64,000 nt of DNA. Source: JAICMB01 sp963795935. Its GTDB lineage: Bacteria > Acidobacteriota > Terriglobia > Bryobacterales > Bryobacteraceae. Location of the stretch: assembly GCA_963795935.1 (NCBI GenBank), contig CAWCJO010000005.1, forward strand, positions 62,001-126,000. The letters are read 5' to 3'. The notes beneath the pieces are model-generated. The model was not told the origin of the DNA, did no database searches, and saw only the letters and a program-made list of their open reading frames with translations. Below are positions 17,301 to 26,952 of this stretch, piece after piece. The first letter of the stretch is position 1. The number at the start of each line of letters is the position of its first letter. Both the position numbers and the translations under genes were made by a program.

Positions 17301-17774
17301 TGTGGCGCCAAGATAGCGCTGATACATGGGCAGGTTATAAAGAGTTTTCCCCTCTAGCACCGTTCCTTGCGAGGATGTCTCGGTCGAGAGCAATAGAGGA
17401 GGAGCGGTGGTGACTTCAACCGACTCCGTTACGTTGCCAACCTCCAGCGAGACATTGACCGCCAACGTATCGCCGGTACGCAGGATGATATTGTCGCGAA
17501 CGACCCTTTTGAACCCCGGCGCGTCGAAACTCAGCCGGTATGTTCCAGGCTGTAGCGACTGTACTCGATAGAGCCCATCCTCATTGGTAGTTGCCGAAAA
17601 GGAAAAATTCGTTTCCGTCTGGACCACCGTGACCGGTACGCGCGCTACGGCCGCCCCGGACTGATCGGTCACCTGGCCCGTAATTGTCGCGGTTCCGATT
17701 TGCGCGTCGACGGGGGCCATCGAAAGCGCTCCTGCAATCGACGCCCAGCAAAGGACATTCTTCCATCTCGACAT
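14304..17774 (-). CDS. Oar-like TonB-dependent outer-membrane receptor
   Basis: The 1156-residue product has a signal peptide up to about residue 24 (MSRWKNVLCWASIAGALSMA). Residues about 27-110 form a carboxypeptidase-regulatory-like domain (ATITGQVTDQSGAAVARVPV, GLYRVQSLQPGTYRLSF). The plug follows (about 120-230, with QIHIAGQRSTSIGVFEDGTS), then a long beta-barrel that ends in NLSIKFFW with the terminal aromatic residue of outer-membrane proteins. This large form is expanded in Acidobacteria and usually takes up glycans or peptides. It heads the minus-strand group receptor-deacetylase-PLP enzyme and faces the LysR gene across 81 bp, which suggests substrate-controlled expression. Confidence 0.93.
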   Translation of the reverse strand: MSRWKNVLCWASIAGALSMAPVDAQIGTATITGQVTDQSGAAVARVPVTVVQTETNFSFSATTNEDGLYRVQSLQPGTYRLSFDAPGFKRVVRDNIILRTGDTLAVNVSLEVGNVTESVEVTTAPPLLLSTETSSQGTVLEGKTLYNLPMYQRYLGATSYLAPGVTMQTPNSGETLSQIHIAGQRSTSIGVFEDGTSGNDPMTGTTILRPIQSAVEEVNVLTTTLPAEYGHSAGGAIIAVSKTGTNVFHGMVSGYGRTRSMQEKNYFDVNRTSDPRPGDPNGLPILFLQPDAYGGGPLVIPKLYNGRNKTFWFIAYQKLIDKETKQFSGVTPTAAMLAGDFSMGGVGAQIYDPLSTTQLSNGTWTRAPVPGNIIPKSRIDPVAAKIIAMDPWVSPTPGFGSFASTGPVGNLIYNQVGQAYYEDYQGRIDHQFTDKLKIFGSYLYNHEAGPGWETNIDQRVFDGTNGNQTPLTVQNFSMGMTWILSPSMLNDVRVGYERYRNDKIVPSYGQDWGQKLGIPGINPALMPEFGIASNGQFSPETLYGLDVTGPSTQIGETLSFRDDFSMIRGTHAFKMGYEILHFRENSSVVDVPSGDFLFDNTTAGLQPNGQPIPNTGNPFAGFEFGAVSQATFDEQLTNWLPRDSIDSLYFQDDWKISPRLTLNLGLRYSIESPFHVKYKNGQSNFDPTTIDPLTGMMGAIVNPSGNLSKYDGNNFQPRFGLAWHPFTKWVFRGGFAFNTVDIKFPIARGQFDDQVAQAVQQQPPGNPLPLYQLSQGPGPLQFSVGPNGTATFVGTNYSGRNVSWWDPNMRNPYVLNWNANVQYEISPNYLLSLSYTGSAGVALIENWNINAMPVNFGSNNPALQAAAFAAPQNYRPYPQFGNITELSNFGHSTYHAGTVKIEKRYSRGLTFTGSYTFSKAIDEQDSNTTGDGVAPVQDRSLDKGRAGYDRTHVVVASATYELPMGMGKRFLNRGGVSNTIFGGYEIAWIETVQSGLPMTFTFANSPYNYFPTYAGDRYPNVNAGCKPALYSNWKDLMASSTDRYDQAYINAVMGMSCFSYPAAFTPGDAGRNIVTGPGFVASAISVKKTIRFRERYLIQARLDMNNPFKNWAFSNPSTTVDYVNPQLFGKITSVPQTSPGAFGGAPLMNLSIKFFW

Positions 17775-17855
17775 CGCTGCAAGGGAGTATACCCTTGCTG
17801 AAGAATTACGGTCAATTGCGTTTTTTGGGCGGAGCGCTATACTGTAGGTTTAAAT

Positions 17856-18767
17856 TTGGAAATGCTCGATGTCAACTGGAACGCTCTATACGGATTCTGG
17901 GTCGTCGCCGAGCATCGATCTTTTTCCGCCGCTGCCCGCGCCCTTCCCCGGGGCACCGTGCAGGCATTGTACAAGCGCGTCAGACAATTGGAAGAACCCC
18001 AAAATCTGAACTTGAAGCTGTTTCGATCGCGCGGAGTCAAAGGAGTTGAGCTCACCGAGGCCGGCAGCCGCCTATATCGGCTTTTAGACCCTCCTTTTCG
18101 CTCCGTCGCTAGGCTGATCTCCGAACTCCAGGACGAAGATCGTGGTCCTTTGGTGGTGGCCATGACCGGTTATTGCGCCTATAATTACGGGCCCAGAATC
18201 ATTCCAGGTTTTCAGAAGCGTTTTCCAAATGTTTCTCTCACGATCCGCGTCCTTCCCGCGGCAAACATAATCGCATTGCTTGAAAAGGGCCACGCCGACA
18301 TCGGCCTATGCAGTCCGCCTACGATTGCGAAACATCTGACCACGGGAGTGAGCGCCCATCTGCCCATTGAAATAATCGCAACCCGCGGTCACGCTCTGGC
18401 AAGCGGGCCAATTACTTGGAAAGACGTGGTGCGCGAGCCTCTCGTCATTCCAGCGCGGAACTCGCGCTTTCGACTCGAATTCGAGCGTCTCATGTACCGC
18501 AAAAACTTATCCTCTCAACTCCGAGTCGTTACGGAAGTTAATGAGGGCGAGTTAGCGGTTGCGGCGGTCCGGAGCGGCGTGGGCGTAGCAATCATTGGTG
18601 TTGGGCCTCGATTGATCCCTCATCTCAGCGGGCTGGCCCGTATCGCGCCCCCGCCGGGCCTGCCGAAACAGGAGGTCGCCATACTGCACCGTTCAGACCG
18701 CTACTTGCCTGCCTATATGAGAGCATTTCAGCAGACCGTTGCGGCAGTGATCCGCCCAACGAAATAG
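17856..18767 (+). CDS. LysR-family transcriptional regulator
   Basis: The 303-residue product has an N-terminal winged helix-turn-helix (NWNALYGFWVVAEHRSFSAA, ALYKRVRQLEEPQNLNLKLF) followed by a two-lobed effector-binding domain (about residues 90-295). The helix-turn-helix is slightly unusual: the common AxxLxxSQPAxS core reads ARALPRGTVQALYKRV. A second ATG at 17862 is possible. Divergent placement beside the TonB receptor is the typical LysR arrangement, so the 81-bp gap should hold its operator, though no clear T-N11-A site was picked out. The ligand is unknown. Confidence 0.87.
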   Translation: MEMLDVNWNALYGFWVVAEHRSFSAAARALPRGTVQALYKRVRQLEEPQNLNLKLFRSRGVKGVELTEAGSRLYRLLDPPFRSVARLISELQDEDRGPLVVAMTGYCAYNYGPRIIPGFQKRFPNVSLTIRVLPAANIIALLEKGHADIGLCSPPTIAKHLTTGVSAHLPIEIIATRGHALASGPITWKDVVREPLVIPARNSRFRLEFERLMYRKNLSSQLRVVTEVNEGELAVAAVRSGVGVAIIGVGPRLIPHLSGLARIAPPPGLPKQEVAILHRSDRYLPAYMRAFQQTVAAVIRPTK

Positions 18768-19031
18768 ACCCGCCGCACCCCCCCCGGCCCGCCACCGGTA
18801 TCCACTTTCTTCCACCAAAATTCCTCCACCCCTCAACGACTTACGTCGGCCAGCCCCCAACCCGCTTCGTCCCCCCGCTACTCTCAGCACGGAGGCTCCG
18901 CATGACCAAGTCACGCTCCCGGCATTTTTTCGGGCACGCCGCAACCTACCCAATCCGCGACACCTTCGGACACCCCCGCTCGGGGATTCGTGCGCGAAGC
19001 CGCGGCCTGAAATGCAAGCCCGCTACAATGA

Positions 19032-19973
19032 ATGGCTTGCCCCGTGCATAACACCCTCCGCCTTCGCTCCCTCGCAAAGATCAACCTCGACCTCCGCGTC
19101 CTCGACAAACGCCCCGACGGCTACCACAACCTCCGCACCGTCTTCCAAACCATCTCGCTAGCCGACACCATCGACATCGACTACGCCCCCGCCCGCCGAC
19201 TCTCCATCGACATCGCCTCCAATCTCCCCATCCCCGGCAACCTGATCGAAACCGCCCTCCAGCTCCTCGCCATCCCCGGCCGCTTCAAAATCAAGCTGAC
19301 CAAACGCATCCCCCTGGGCGGCGGCCTCGGCGGCGGTTCCTCCAACGCAGCCGCAATCCTCCTCGCCATCCCACAACTGACGAGCAAGCCTGTTAAATTT
19401 GCGAAGCTCCTCGATTTTGCGGCGCGCCTCGGCTCCGACGTCCCCTTTTTCCTCCTGGGCGGCACAGCCATAGGTCTTGCCCGCGGCACGGAAATCCATC
19501 CCCTGCCGCCTCTCAACCCCTACCCCGCCATCCTCGTCACCCCCGGCATCCATGTCTCAACCGCCGCTGCCTACCGCGCCCTCAACCGCCCCGCCTCGCT
19601 CCCCGCTGCCCCTGCCGCGACGCCCATTACCCATCTTCTCGACGCCCCTCCCGACCGTTGGCGCTGCCGCAACGACTTCGAGCCGGTTGTGTTCCCCCTG
19701 CACCCTCAACTAAAATCAATCAAGGGAAAGCTGAAAAAATTGGGAGCGGACGTTGCCCTGATGTCGGGCAGCGGTTCGACCCTCTTCGGAATCTTCACCC
19801 GCCGCGAATCGAGGGATGCGGCCCTGCTCTCCCTACGCAGAGATCTCGGAAGCGATAAAATCTTTCCTGTGTCTTTAGTCAGCCGCCGGGCCTACCAATC
19901 GCTTTGGCGTAAACAACTCAGCGTCCCCCTGGATTCCAAAACATGGCCGCCGCAAAGCCCATTCGCGCAATGA
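19032..19973 (+). CDS. ispE: 4-diphosphocytidyl-2-C-methyl-D-erythritol kinase
   Basis: The 313-residue GHMP kinase of the MEP isoprenoid pathway phosphorylates CDP-methylerythritol. The substrate-side motif SLAKINLDLRVLDKRPDGYH lies at the N-terminus, the ATP-binding loop PLGGGLGGGSSNAA near residue 95-108, and the third GHMP motif MSGSGSTLFGIF at about 240-251. A GTG at 19044 in the same frame could be the true start, because SLAKINL normally lies closer to the N-terminus. Its end overlaps prs by 31 bp (ATG 19943) or by ATGA (ATG 19970). ispE-prs-ctc-pth is a common bacterial order and supports the call. Confidence 0.93.
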   Translation: MACPVHNTLRLRSLAKINLDLRVLDKRPDGYHNLRTVFQTISLADTIDIDYAPARRLSIDIASNLPIPGNLIETALQLLAIPGRFKIKLTKRIPLGGGLGGGSSNAAAILLAIPQLTSKPVKFAKLLDFAARLGSDVPFFLLGGTAIGLARGTEIHPLPPLNPYPAILVTPGIHVSTAAAYRALNRPASLPAAPAATPITHLLDAPPDRWRCRNDFEPVVFPLHPQLKSIKGKLKKLGADVALMSGSGSTLFGIFTRRESRDAALLSLRRDLGSDKIFPVSLVSRRAYQSLWRKQLSVPLDSKTWPPQSPFAQ

Positions 19974-20915
19974 GATTCGACAGATTGAAAGTCTTCACCG
20001 GCAACGCCAACCCCACGTTGGCCGCCAAGATCTGCGGAGCCCTCGGCTGCACGCTCGGCTCCGCCAGCGTCAAGCCTTTCTCCGATGGCGAGATTCACCT
20101 GCAGATCGAGGAGAACGTGCGCGGCGCCGACGTCTTCGCGGTGCAGCCCACCTGTACCCCCGTCGACCGCCATCTCATGGAGCTGCTCCTGATGATCGAC
20201 GCTCTCAAGCGCGCGTCGGCGGAGCGCATCACCGCGGTGTTACCTTATTATGGGTACGCGAGACAGGACCGCAAGGATCAACCGCGCATGCCGATCTCGG
20301 CTAGCCTGGTCGCGAACCTGATCCAGACGGCGGGCGCCAATCGGGTGCTGACGCTCGATCTGCACGCCGCTCAGATCCAGGGATTCTTCGACGTTCCCGT
20401 GGATCACCTGTTCGCGGCTCCCGTGATGATCGAGTATTTCGATTCCATCGGACGCCGCGATGTGACCGTGGTTTCGCCCGACGCGGGAGGCGTCGAGCGC
20501 GCCCGCGCCTTTGCCAAGAGATTGAACGCGCCGCTGGCCATCATCGATAAGCGCCGCACGGACGCCAACGTCGCCGAGGTGATGCACATCATCGGCGACG
20601 TCGAGTGGACAGCATTGTTTGATTGTGGACGACATCATCGATACCGCCGGAACGCTGGTGAAAGCCGCCGAAGCGCTGCTCGGCCAAGGCGCCACCGGCG
20701 TCACCGCCTGCGCCACGCACGCCGTCTTGTCGGGTTCCGCGGTCCAGCGCATCGAGAAATCCGAAATCGAGCAGGTGGTGGTCACCAACTCCATCCCGTT
20801 GAGCGAAGCGGCCAGCCGCTGCTCCCGCATCAAGACTTTATCGGTCGCGCCGCTGCTGGCGCGCGCCATTCAATCCATCCACGAGGATGGTTCGGTCAGC
20901 ACGTTATTTATTTAA
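19943..20915 (+). CDS. prs: Ribose-phosphate pyrophosphokinase (frame broken near 20605-20620)
   Basis: Prs makes PRPP from ribose 5-phosphate and ATP. The first part (LKVFTGNANPTLAAKICGAL, ISASLVANLIQTAGANRVLT) and the last part (VDDIIDTAGTLVKAAEALLG, the PRPP loop) are in different frames. Around 20605-20622 the expected EGRTALIVDD reads with several base changes and a net gain of one base. The rest is full length for the family (about 320 residues). Because Prs is essential and both halves are well kept, I treat the break as an assembly or sequence error. Two starts are possible, 19943 or 19970; the second overlaps the ispE stop. Confidence 0.85.
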
Positions 20916-20927
20916 GCGGAGTAAAAG

Positions 20928-21683
20928 ATGAAAAACGACATCACGATCACGGCCCAGCCCCGGGAATTGCGCGGTAAGAACGAAGCGCGCCGGTTGCGAG
21001 TCCAAGGCCTCACGCCCGCCGTCGTTTACGGCGCGGGTGGAGAATCGGTCGCCGTGGCCGTCAATCCCCGGGAGGTCAATAAAATCCTCCACAGCGCCAC
21101 CGGCCATAATACGATCTTCAGTCTGGCGGTCGATGGCTCCTCCACCCCCGTCATGATCGTCGACTGGCAGCACGATCCCGTCAAGGAGAATCTGCTGCAC
21201 GTCGATCTCAAACGCATCGACCTCAAACGCCGCATGAGCGCCGCCGTCCCCGTCAACATCACCGGCGATCCCAAGGGCGTCAAGCTGCAAGGCGGCCTGC
21301 TCGAAGTGGTGCGGCGCGAAGTGCAGATCGAGTGCCTGCCCACCGACATTCCGGAGTATTTCACCATCGACGTCGGCGAATTGATGATCGGACAGAGCCT
21401 GCGCGCCTCCGACATCGCGCTCGGCGAAAACATGAAGCTGACCAGCCCGCCCGAGCAGGTCATCGCGCACGTGGTCGCCATCAAGGCCGAAGCCGTCGCT
21501 ACCCCCGAAGCCGGCGCCGCCGTTGCTCCCGCCGCCGCCGAGCCCGAGGTCCTGAAGAAAGGCAAGAAGGAAGAAGAGGCCCCGGCCGAAGCGGGCAAGA
21601 AACCGGAGGCCAAGAAGGCCGAAGCCAAGAAACCCGAGGGCAAAAAATCCGAAGGCAAGAAATCCGAGGGCAAGAAGAAGTAA
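20928..21683 (+). CDS. rplY: Ribosomal protein bL25 of the Ctc type
   Basis: The 251-residue product binds 5S rRNA through its N-terminal L25 domain (residues 1-90: RELRGKNEARRLRVQGLTPA, VVYG, NKILHSATGHNTIFSL). Residues 91-185 form the Ctc/TL5 beta domain (PVNITGDPKGVKLQGGLLEV, LPTDIPEYFTIDVGELMIGQ). The last 60 residues are a low-complexity alanine, glutamate and lysine tail with KKPEGKKSEGKK repeats, longer than usual. Start ATG 20928 follows AGCGGAGTAAAAG. It sits 13 bp after prs and 9 bp before pth, so it belongs to one operon. Confidence 0.95.
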   Translation: MKNDITITAQPRELRGKNEARRLRVQGLTPAVVYGAGGESVAVAVNPREVNKILHSATGHNTIFSLAVDGSSTPVMIVDWQHDPVKENLLHVDLKRIDLKRRMSAAVPVNITGDPKGVKLQGGLLEVVRREVQIECLPTDIPEYFTIDVGELMIGQSLRASDIALGENMKLTSPPEQVIAHVVAIKAEAVATPEAGAAVAPAAAEPEVLKKGKKEEEAPAEAGKKPEAKKAEAKKPEGKKSEGKKSEGKKK

Positions 21684-21692
21684 TCGACCGCC

Positions 21693-22295
21693 GTGCCCGA
21701 TGCCATCGACTGGCTCATCGTCGGTCTCGGCAATCCCGGCCCCGAATATGAGTACACCGCCCACAACCTCGGCTTCCTGGTCGTCGACCGCCTGGCCCAA
21801 CGCCATGGCATCAAGGTCGCCCGCAAGGATTCCATGGCGCTGGTCGGGAACGGCTCCGTCGCCGGCAGAAAGGTCCTCCTGGCCAAGCCGCAAACGTTCA
21901 TGAACGTCAGCGGGCCGTCGGTCAATGGTTTGCTGGTGAAGAATGAATTACAACCGGGGCAGGTCGTCATTGTGTACGACGACCTGGATCTGCCCTGGCA
22001 AGCGCTGCGCATCCGGCCGCAAGGCTCGGCGGGCGGCCATCACGGAGTCGACTCCGTGATCCGCTCCATCGGCGGCGCGGATTTTCCCCGGGTGCGCCTG
22101 GGGATTCATGGCGGCAGTCGCGATCGCGACGGCGCCAAAATCGTGCTCTCGCCTTTCAAGCGCGGGCAACGGGAAGAACTGGACGAACTGCTGGATTATG
22201 CATGCCAGGCGGTCGAGTCCATAATCGCCGAAGGCGTCGAAAAGTCCATGACGAAATTCAATCGTCGCGCCCCAGGCTTAAACGAGGAAGAATGA
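21693..22295 (+). CDS. pth: Peptidyl-tRNA hydrolase
   Basis: The 200-residue product, GTG start, recycles peptidyl-tRNA released from stalled ribosomes. Motifs: LIVGLGNPGPEYEYTAHNLG (catalytic His near 24), LLAKPQTFMNVSG, VVIVYDDLDLPWQALRIRPQ and GSAGGHHGVDSVIRSIGG with PRVRLGIH. All active-site positions of Pth are present. The stop overlaps rpsF as ATGA, so translation of the two is probably coupled. Confidence 0.95.
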   Translation: MPDAIDWLIVGLGNPGPEYEYTAHNLGFLVVDRLAQRHGIKVARKDSMALVGNGSVAGRKVLLAKPQTFMNVSGPSVNGLLVKNELQPGQVVIVYDDLDLPWQALRIRPQGSAGGHHGVDSVIRSIGGADFPRVRLGIHGGSRDRDGAKIVLSPFKRGQREELDELLDYACQAVESIIAEGVEKSMTKFNRRAPGLNEEE

Positions 22296-23035
22296 AGAGA
22301 GTCTACGAGGAACTGTTTATTATCCGTCCCGACGCCACCGACGAAGAGGTCGACCCGCTCATCGAGCAACTGACCAACACCGTCGCCGCCAAGGCCGGGA
22401 ACGTCGATAAGGTCGACCGCTGGGGCATCCGCAAGCTTGCCTACCGGGTGAAGAAATACAAAGAGGGCAACTACGTCCTGCTGCACTTCAACGCCGAGCC
22501 GGACGCGGTGAAGGAGATCGAGCGCCGCCTGCGCGTCTCCGATCTGGTCCTGAAATTCATCACGGTCCGCATCGACGAGAAGATGAAGAAGATCGACAAG
22601 CGCCGCAAGGCCCGCGAGAAACGCGCCGCCCGCCGCCCCGCCCCGCAAGTGTCCGCCCCCAGCATGCCGTCGGGCGAAGCGCCCTCGATGCCCGGCCCCC
22701 CCGGCCCCACGCCCGGCGCGCCCATGCCCGGCCCGCCCGCCGCCGGCTCCGCTCCCGGCGCCCACGCATCCGGCCCGGCGTCCGGCGCGGGTTCCGGCGG
22801 CCCCGCATCCGGCCCGGCGTCCGGCTCCGCTCCCGGCGGCCCCGCATCCGGCCCGGCATCCGGCTCCGCGTCCCGGCGGCCCCACATCCGGCCCGGCATC
22901 CGGCTCCGCTCCCGGCGCCCCACATCCGGCCCGGCGTCGGGCGCGGGTTCCGGCGCCCCGCATCCGGCCCGGCGCCGGCTCCGGCCCGGCCCCGCGCATC
23001 CGGCCCGGCGTCCGGCTCCGCCCGGCGCGCCCTGA
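22292..23035 (+). CDS. rpsF: Ribosomal protein bS6 with a long Pro/Ala/Gly/Ser tail
   Basis: The start is ATG 22292, inside the pth stop (ATGA). Residues 1-95 are normal bS6: MKRVYEELFIIRPDATDEEV, DRWGIRKLAYRVKKYKEGNY and RLRVSDLVLKFITVRIDEK. A basic linker (KKIDKRRKAREKRAARRPAP) leads to about 130 residues of repeated PASGSAPGG-like units. bS6 usually ends near 95-130 residues. The tail is encoded by a DNA repeat in which the frame drifts (from about 22870 the product turns into RRPHIRPGIRLRSRR). The true C-terminus is therefore uncertain: either slippage is real or the tract was misread. Confidence 0.88.
   Translation: MKRVYEELFIIRPDATDEEVDPLIEQLTNTVAAKAGNVDKVDRWGIRKLAYRVKKYKEGNYVLLHFNAEPDAVKEIERRLRVSDLVLKFITVRIDEKMKKIDKRRKAREKRAARRPAPQVSAPSMPSGEAPSMPGPPGPTPGAPMPGPPAAGSAPGAHASGPASGAGSGGPASGPASGSAPGGPASGPASGSASRRPHIRPGIRLRSRRPTSGPASGAGSGAPHPARRRLRPGPAHPARRPAPPGAP
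22690..23035 (+). repeat. GC-rich degenerate tandem repeat inside rpsF 3' end
   Basis: Units close to GCATCCGGCCCGGCGTCCGG, each followed by CTCCGCTCCCGGCGGCCCC, recur about eight times with small indels. At about 22868 one copy reads CCGCGTCCCGG where others read CCGCTCCCGG, which shifts the frame. Such tracts are prone to replication slippage and also to sequencing error. Confidence 0.75.
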
Positions 23036-23088
23036 GTCGGGCGGCGCGGCGGGGAACGAGCCGGATAATCAATAAGGAGATCTGAATC

Positions 23089-23388
23089 ATGCCAGAACAA
23101 CGAGGTGGACGACCCATCAGCGCATCGCAGCGGCCGACCGGCGGGGACAAGGCGATGGCGACGAAGAAGCAGTACTTCCGGCGCAAGAAAGTTTGCCGCT
23201 TCTGCGTCGAGAAGATCGACGACATCAATTACAAAGACGTGCGCATGCTTTCGGCTTTTATTTCCGAGCGCGGCAAGATTACGCCGCGCCGCATCTCCGG
23301 CGTGTGCACGCCGCATCAGCGCCGTCTCGCCGAAGCCATCAAACAGGCGCGCAACATCGCGCTGATTCCCTTCTCGGCGCCCATTTAG
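23089..23388 (+). CDS. rpsR: Ribosomal protein bS18
   Basis: The ATG at 23089 follows AAGGAG with 9-bp spacing, the best site in the region, so the product has 99 residues with a 22-residue N-terminal extension (MPEQRGGRPISASQRPTGGD). The usual start would be the ATG at 23155. The conserved body is present: RRKKVCRFCVEKIDDINYKD, LSAFISERGKITPRRISGVC and TPHQRRLAEAIKQARNIALI. bS18 binds bS6 on the 30S platform. It follows rpsF and precedes rplI, the standard order. Confidence 0.95.
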   Translation: MPEQRGGRPISASQRPTGGDKAMATKKQYFRRKKVCRFCVEKIDDINYKDVRMLSAFISERGKITPRRISGVCTPHQRRLAEAIKQARNIALIPFSAPI

Positions 23389-23396
23389 GAGACCCT

Positions 23397-23843
23397 ATGG
23401 AAATCATTCTGAGAGAAGAAGTCGAAAAGCTCGGCCGCCGCGGACAGGTCGTGAAGGTGGCCGACGGCTATGCCCGCAACTTTTTGTTTCCGCAGCGGCT
23501 CGCCGTCGCCGCCACCGAATCGAACAAGAAGATCGTCGAGCAGGAGCGCCAGGCCGGCCTGCGGAGGGAAGCCAAGGAATCGGCGGATGCCGCCGAGCTG
23601 GGCAAAATACTCCAAACCGTCAGGGTCAGCATCGCTCAGAAGGCCGGCGAAAACGATCAGCTCTTCGGCTCGGTGACGGCGAAGGATATCGCAGAGGCGC
23701 TGGATAAACAGGGTTACCAAATCGACCGCCGCAAGATCCAGCTTGCCGAGCCGATCAAGACCCTGGGCGAGCACAAAGTCCCGCTGCGTCTGCACCGCGA
23801 AGTGACGGTCGAAATCGCCGTTGACGTGGTTCGCGAAGACTAA
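23397..23843 (+). CDS. rplI: Ribosomal protein bL9
   Basis: The 148-residue product has the N-terminal RNA-binding domain with MEIILREEVEKLGRRGQVVK and VADGYARNFLFPQRLA. A long connecting helix (KKIVEQERQAGLRREAKESA) leads to the C-terminal domain (DQLFGSVTAKDIAEAL, HREVTVEIAVDVV). Length matches the family. It starts 8 bp after the rpsR stop behind TTAGGAGA, so it is cotranscribed. Confidence 0.96.
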   Translation: MEIILREEVEKLGRRGQVVKVADGYARNFLFPQRLAVAATESNKKIVEQERQAGLRREAKESADAAELGKILQTVRVSIAQKAGENDQLFGSVTAKDIAEALDKQGYQIDRRKIQLAEPIKTLGEHKVPLRLHREVTVEIAVDVVRED

Positions 23844-23852
23844 CGCGAAAAC

Positions 23853-25349
<1,497 letters not shown>

Positions 25350-25639
25350 GCGCCGGCGCAGCGCCGATACGCCTCGGCGCGCGGCGAACGCGGAGATGCG
25401 CCTGAGCTGCCCACATGCGATACGAGTTACGCGGCCGGCATGAGGGGGCGTACATGGCGCGTGAGCCGCCCGGCTAGTTAACGGCGTCGATCGGCGTCGC
25501 GTCGTCAAACGGATCGACCGGAATGGGCTTACTTACAAGGAGCGGATAAAGAAGACTGTTTCGCTTTCAACAAACCGCTTAGGGACCCGAGTGTTCGGGG
25601 AAGCTCTCTCGTGGTCACGCAGTTAATGCTGAATTTCTC
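25350..25639. other. Gene-free stretch after the SEC-C gene
   Basis: No gene, repeat or clear terminator was recognised. It begins the scrap zone that runs to about 30.0 kb. Confidence 0.4.
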
Positions 25640-25835
25640 CGTCCGGCTCGGCTACCGCCGCCGCGATGAACGCGCTGGAGACGCCGGGGCATCCGTAGAA
25701 TTCTCGTTGATGGCCGCAGAGCAACTGCGGTATCGCGATAATAGTTTCGACCTGCTGTTCATTCGCGACGTGCTCCATCATTGCGAGGTGCAGGCATCGG
25801 TAGCGGAATTGTGCAGAGTCGCCAAACCGACTTAG
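25640..25835 (+). pseudogene. SAM methyltransferase fragment
   Basis: The frame reads VEFSLMAAEQLRYRDNSFDL, LFIRDVLHHCEVQASVAELC and RVAKPT, then stop. The pattern (AEQLPFxDxSFDLVxxxxxLHH....ALxEHxRVLKPG) covers motifs II-III of class I methyltransferases of the Methyltransf_11 group. The SAM-binding GxGxG region is missing upstream and the protein stops right after the KP turn, so only about 65 residues remain. Confidence 0.55.
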
Positions 25836-25927
25836 TGGCGCAATCTTCCACAGGCTAGCGGAATCCAACACATCCGCAAGAAGCACGCGTCACTTTTTTT
25901 CGCAGCCGTAAGAATACAATCGATTGT

Positions 25928-26758
25928 ATGGATTTTCAGCAGGCACTCGAATATGCACTCGATGGTGATGCCGTGGTCTTTATCGGGGCCGGCTTCTCGT
26001 TGGGCGCAAAGAATGGCCGCGGCGAACCGATCAAATCCGGCGGCGAACTAGACGAACATTTCGCAACGAGGGCAAGCATTACCGGCGATTTCGAACTCCA
26101 GGATGCCGCTGAGGCGTTTGTCGAGCGCTTCGGCGAGGCGGAACTCTTGAAGGAGCTAGTGGCGAGTTTCGCGCCACCGAAGTTGCGCGGTACCATCGCA
26201 TGATTGCGCGAGTGCCATGGCGTCGCGTGTATACGACAAACTACGATACAGTTTTCGAGTTGGCCTCGTTAGCACGAGCACCGGCCGGCTCAACCGATAA
26301 CGCTATCCGAGCGCCCGAGTGCTGTAACCGCCTCGGAGTTTATCGCTGTGCACCTAAATGGGTACGTCGAGCGAATGACCGGAACCGCCGGGGATGAGAT
26401 AAGACTCACGGACAGCAGCTATGTAACTAGCTCCATTGAGGCGTCAGCGTGGGCCGCAGCGTTTCGGCAGGATCTTGGCATCGCCCGCGCTGTGTTCTTC
26501 GTGGGCTATTCCATCGCAGACCTCGATATCGCGCGATTGATCGCCGCGACAGAACAGCTGCGGGAGAAGAGCTTTTTCATTGTTGGACAGTCACCGGGTG
26601 CCAGAACCGTCAACCGCGCATCTCGGTATAGGACCGTACTCCGGTATGATGCCGCATGGCTTGGGCGTCAGATCGAACTAAAACGTCAAAAGTATGCACC
26701 CGTCGAGCGGAGTGAGCCGATATGGTACTGTTTGGCACCCTGGCGGAGAGCCATCTGA
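25928..26758 (+). pseudogene. SIR2-domain protein, frame broken twice
   Basis: Three frame segments make one SIR2-like domain. The first has ALEYALDGDAVVFIGAGFSL, with the GAGxS nucleotide loop. The second, one frame over from about 26185, has MIARVPWRRVYTTNYDTVFE. The third returns to the first frame near 26320 with VHLNGYVERMTG and RAVFFVGYSIADLDIARLIA. TTNYD and GYSxxDxDI are signatures of the SIR2_2 branch used as NAD-depleting effectors in phage defence. The two indels compensate, so a corrected gene would encode about 276 residues, mostly the SIR2 domain. No second domain is visible. It may be a sequencing casualty rather than truly dead. The following gene (26953) is on the same strand 194 bp away. 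Confidence 0.7.
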
Positions 26759-26952
26759 CGCGGTGGCTGTTCGGAAGCATGCCGCGGCGAATTGACGCGC
26801 TGCCGGTCAAGGATGGCGCTTCAGTCGGCCAGCGGTTTCGGTAATATTAAAGTTTACGTAGTGTATGCGCCGGAGCGGCTCGTAATGGGTATACGATGGT
26901 GCGATACTGGAAGCCAAAATGGAAATTCCGGATCACAGGCGCGGGGCAAATC

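Noticed and set aside
20904..22012. Long minus-strand frames opposite rplY and pth
   Set aside because: Low-complexity antisense translation; the plus strand encodes complete ribosomal and Pth proteins.
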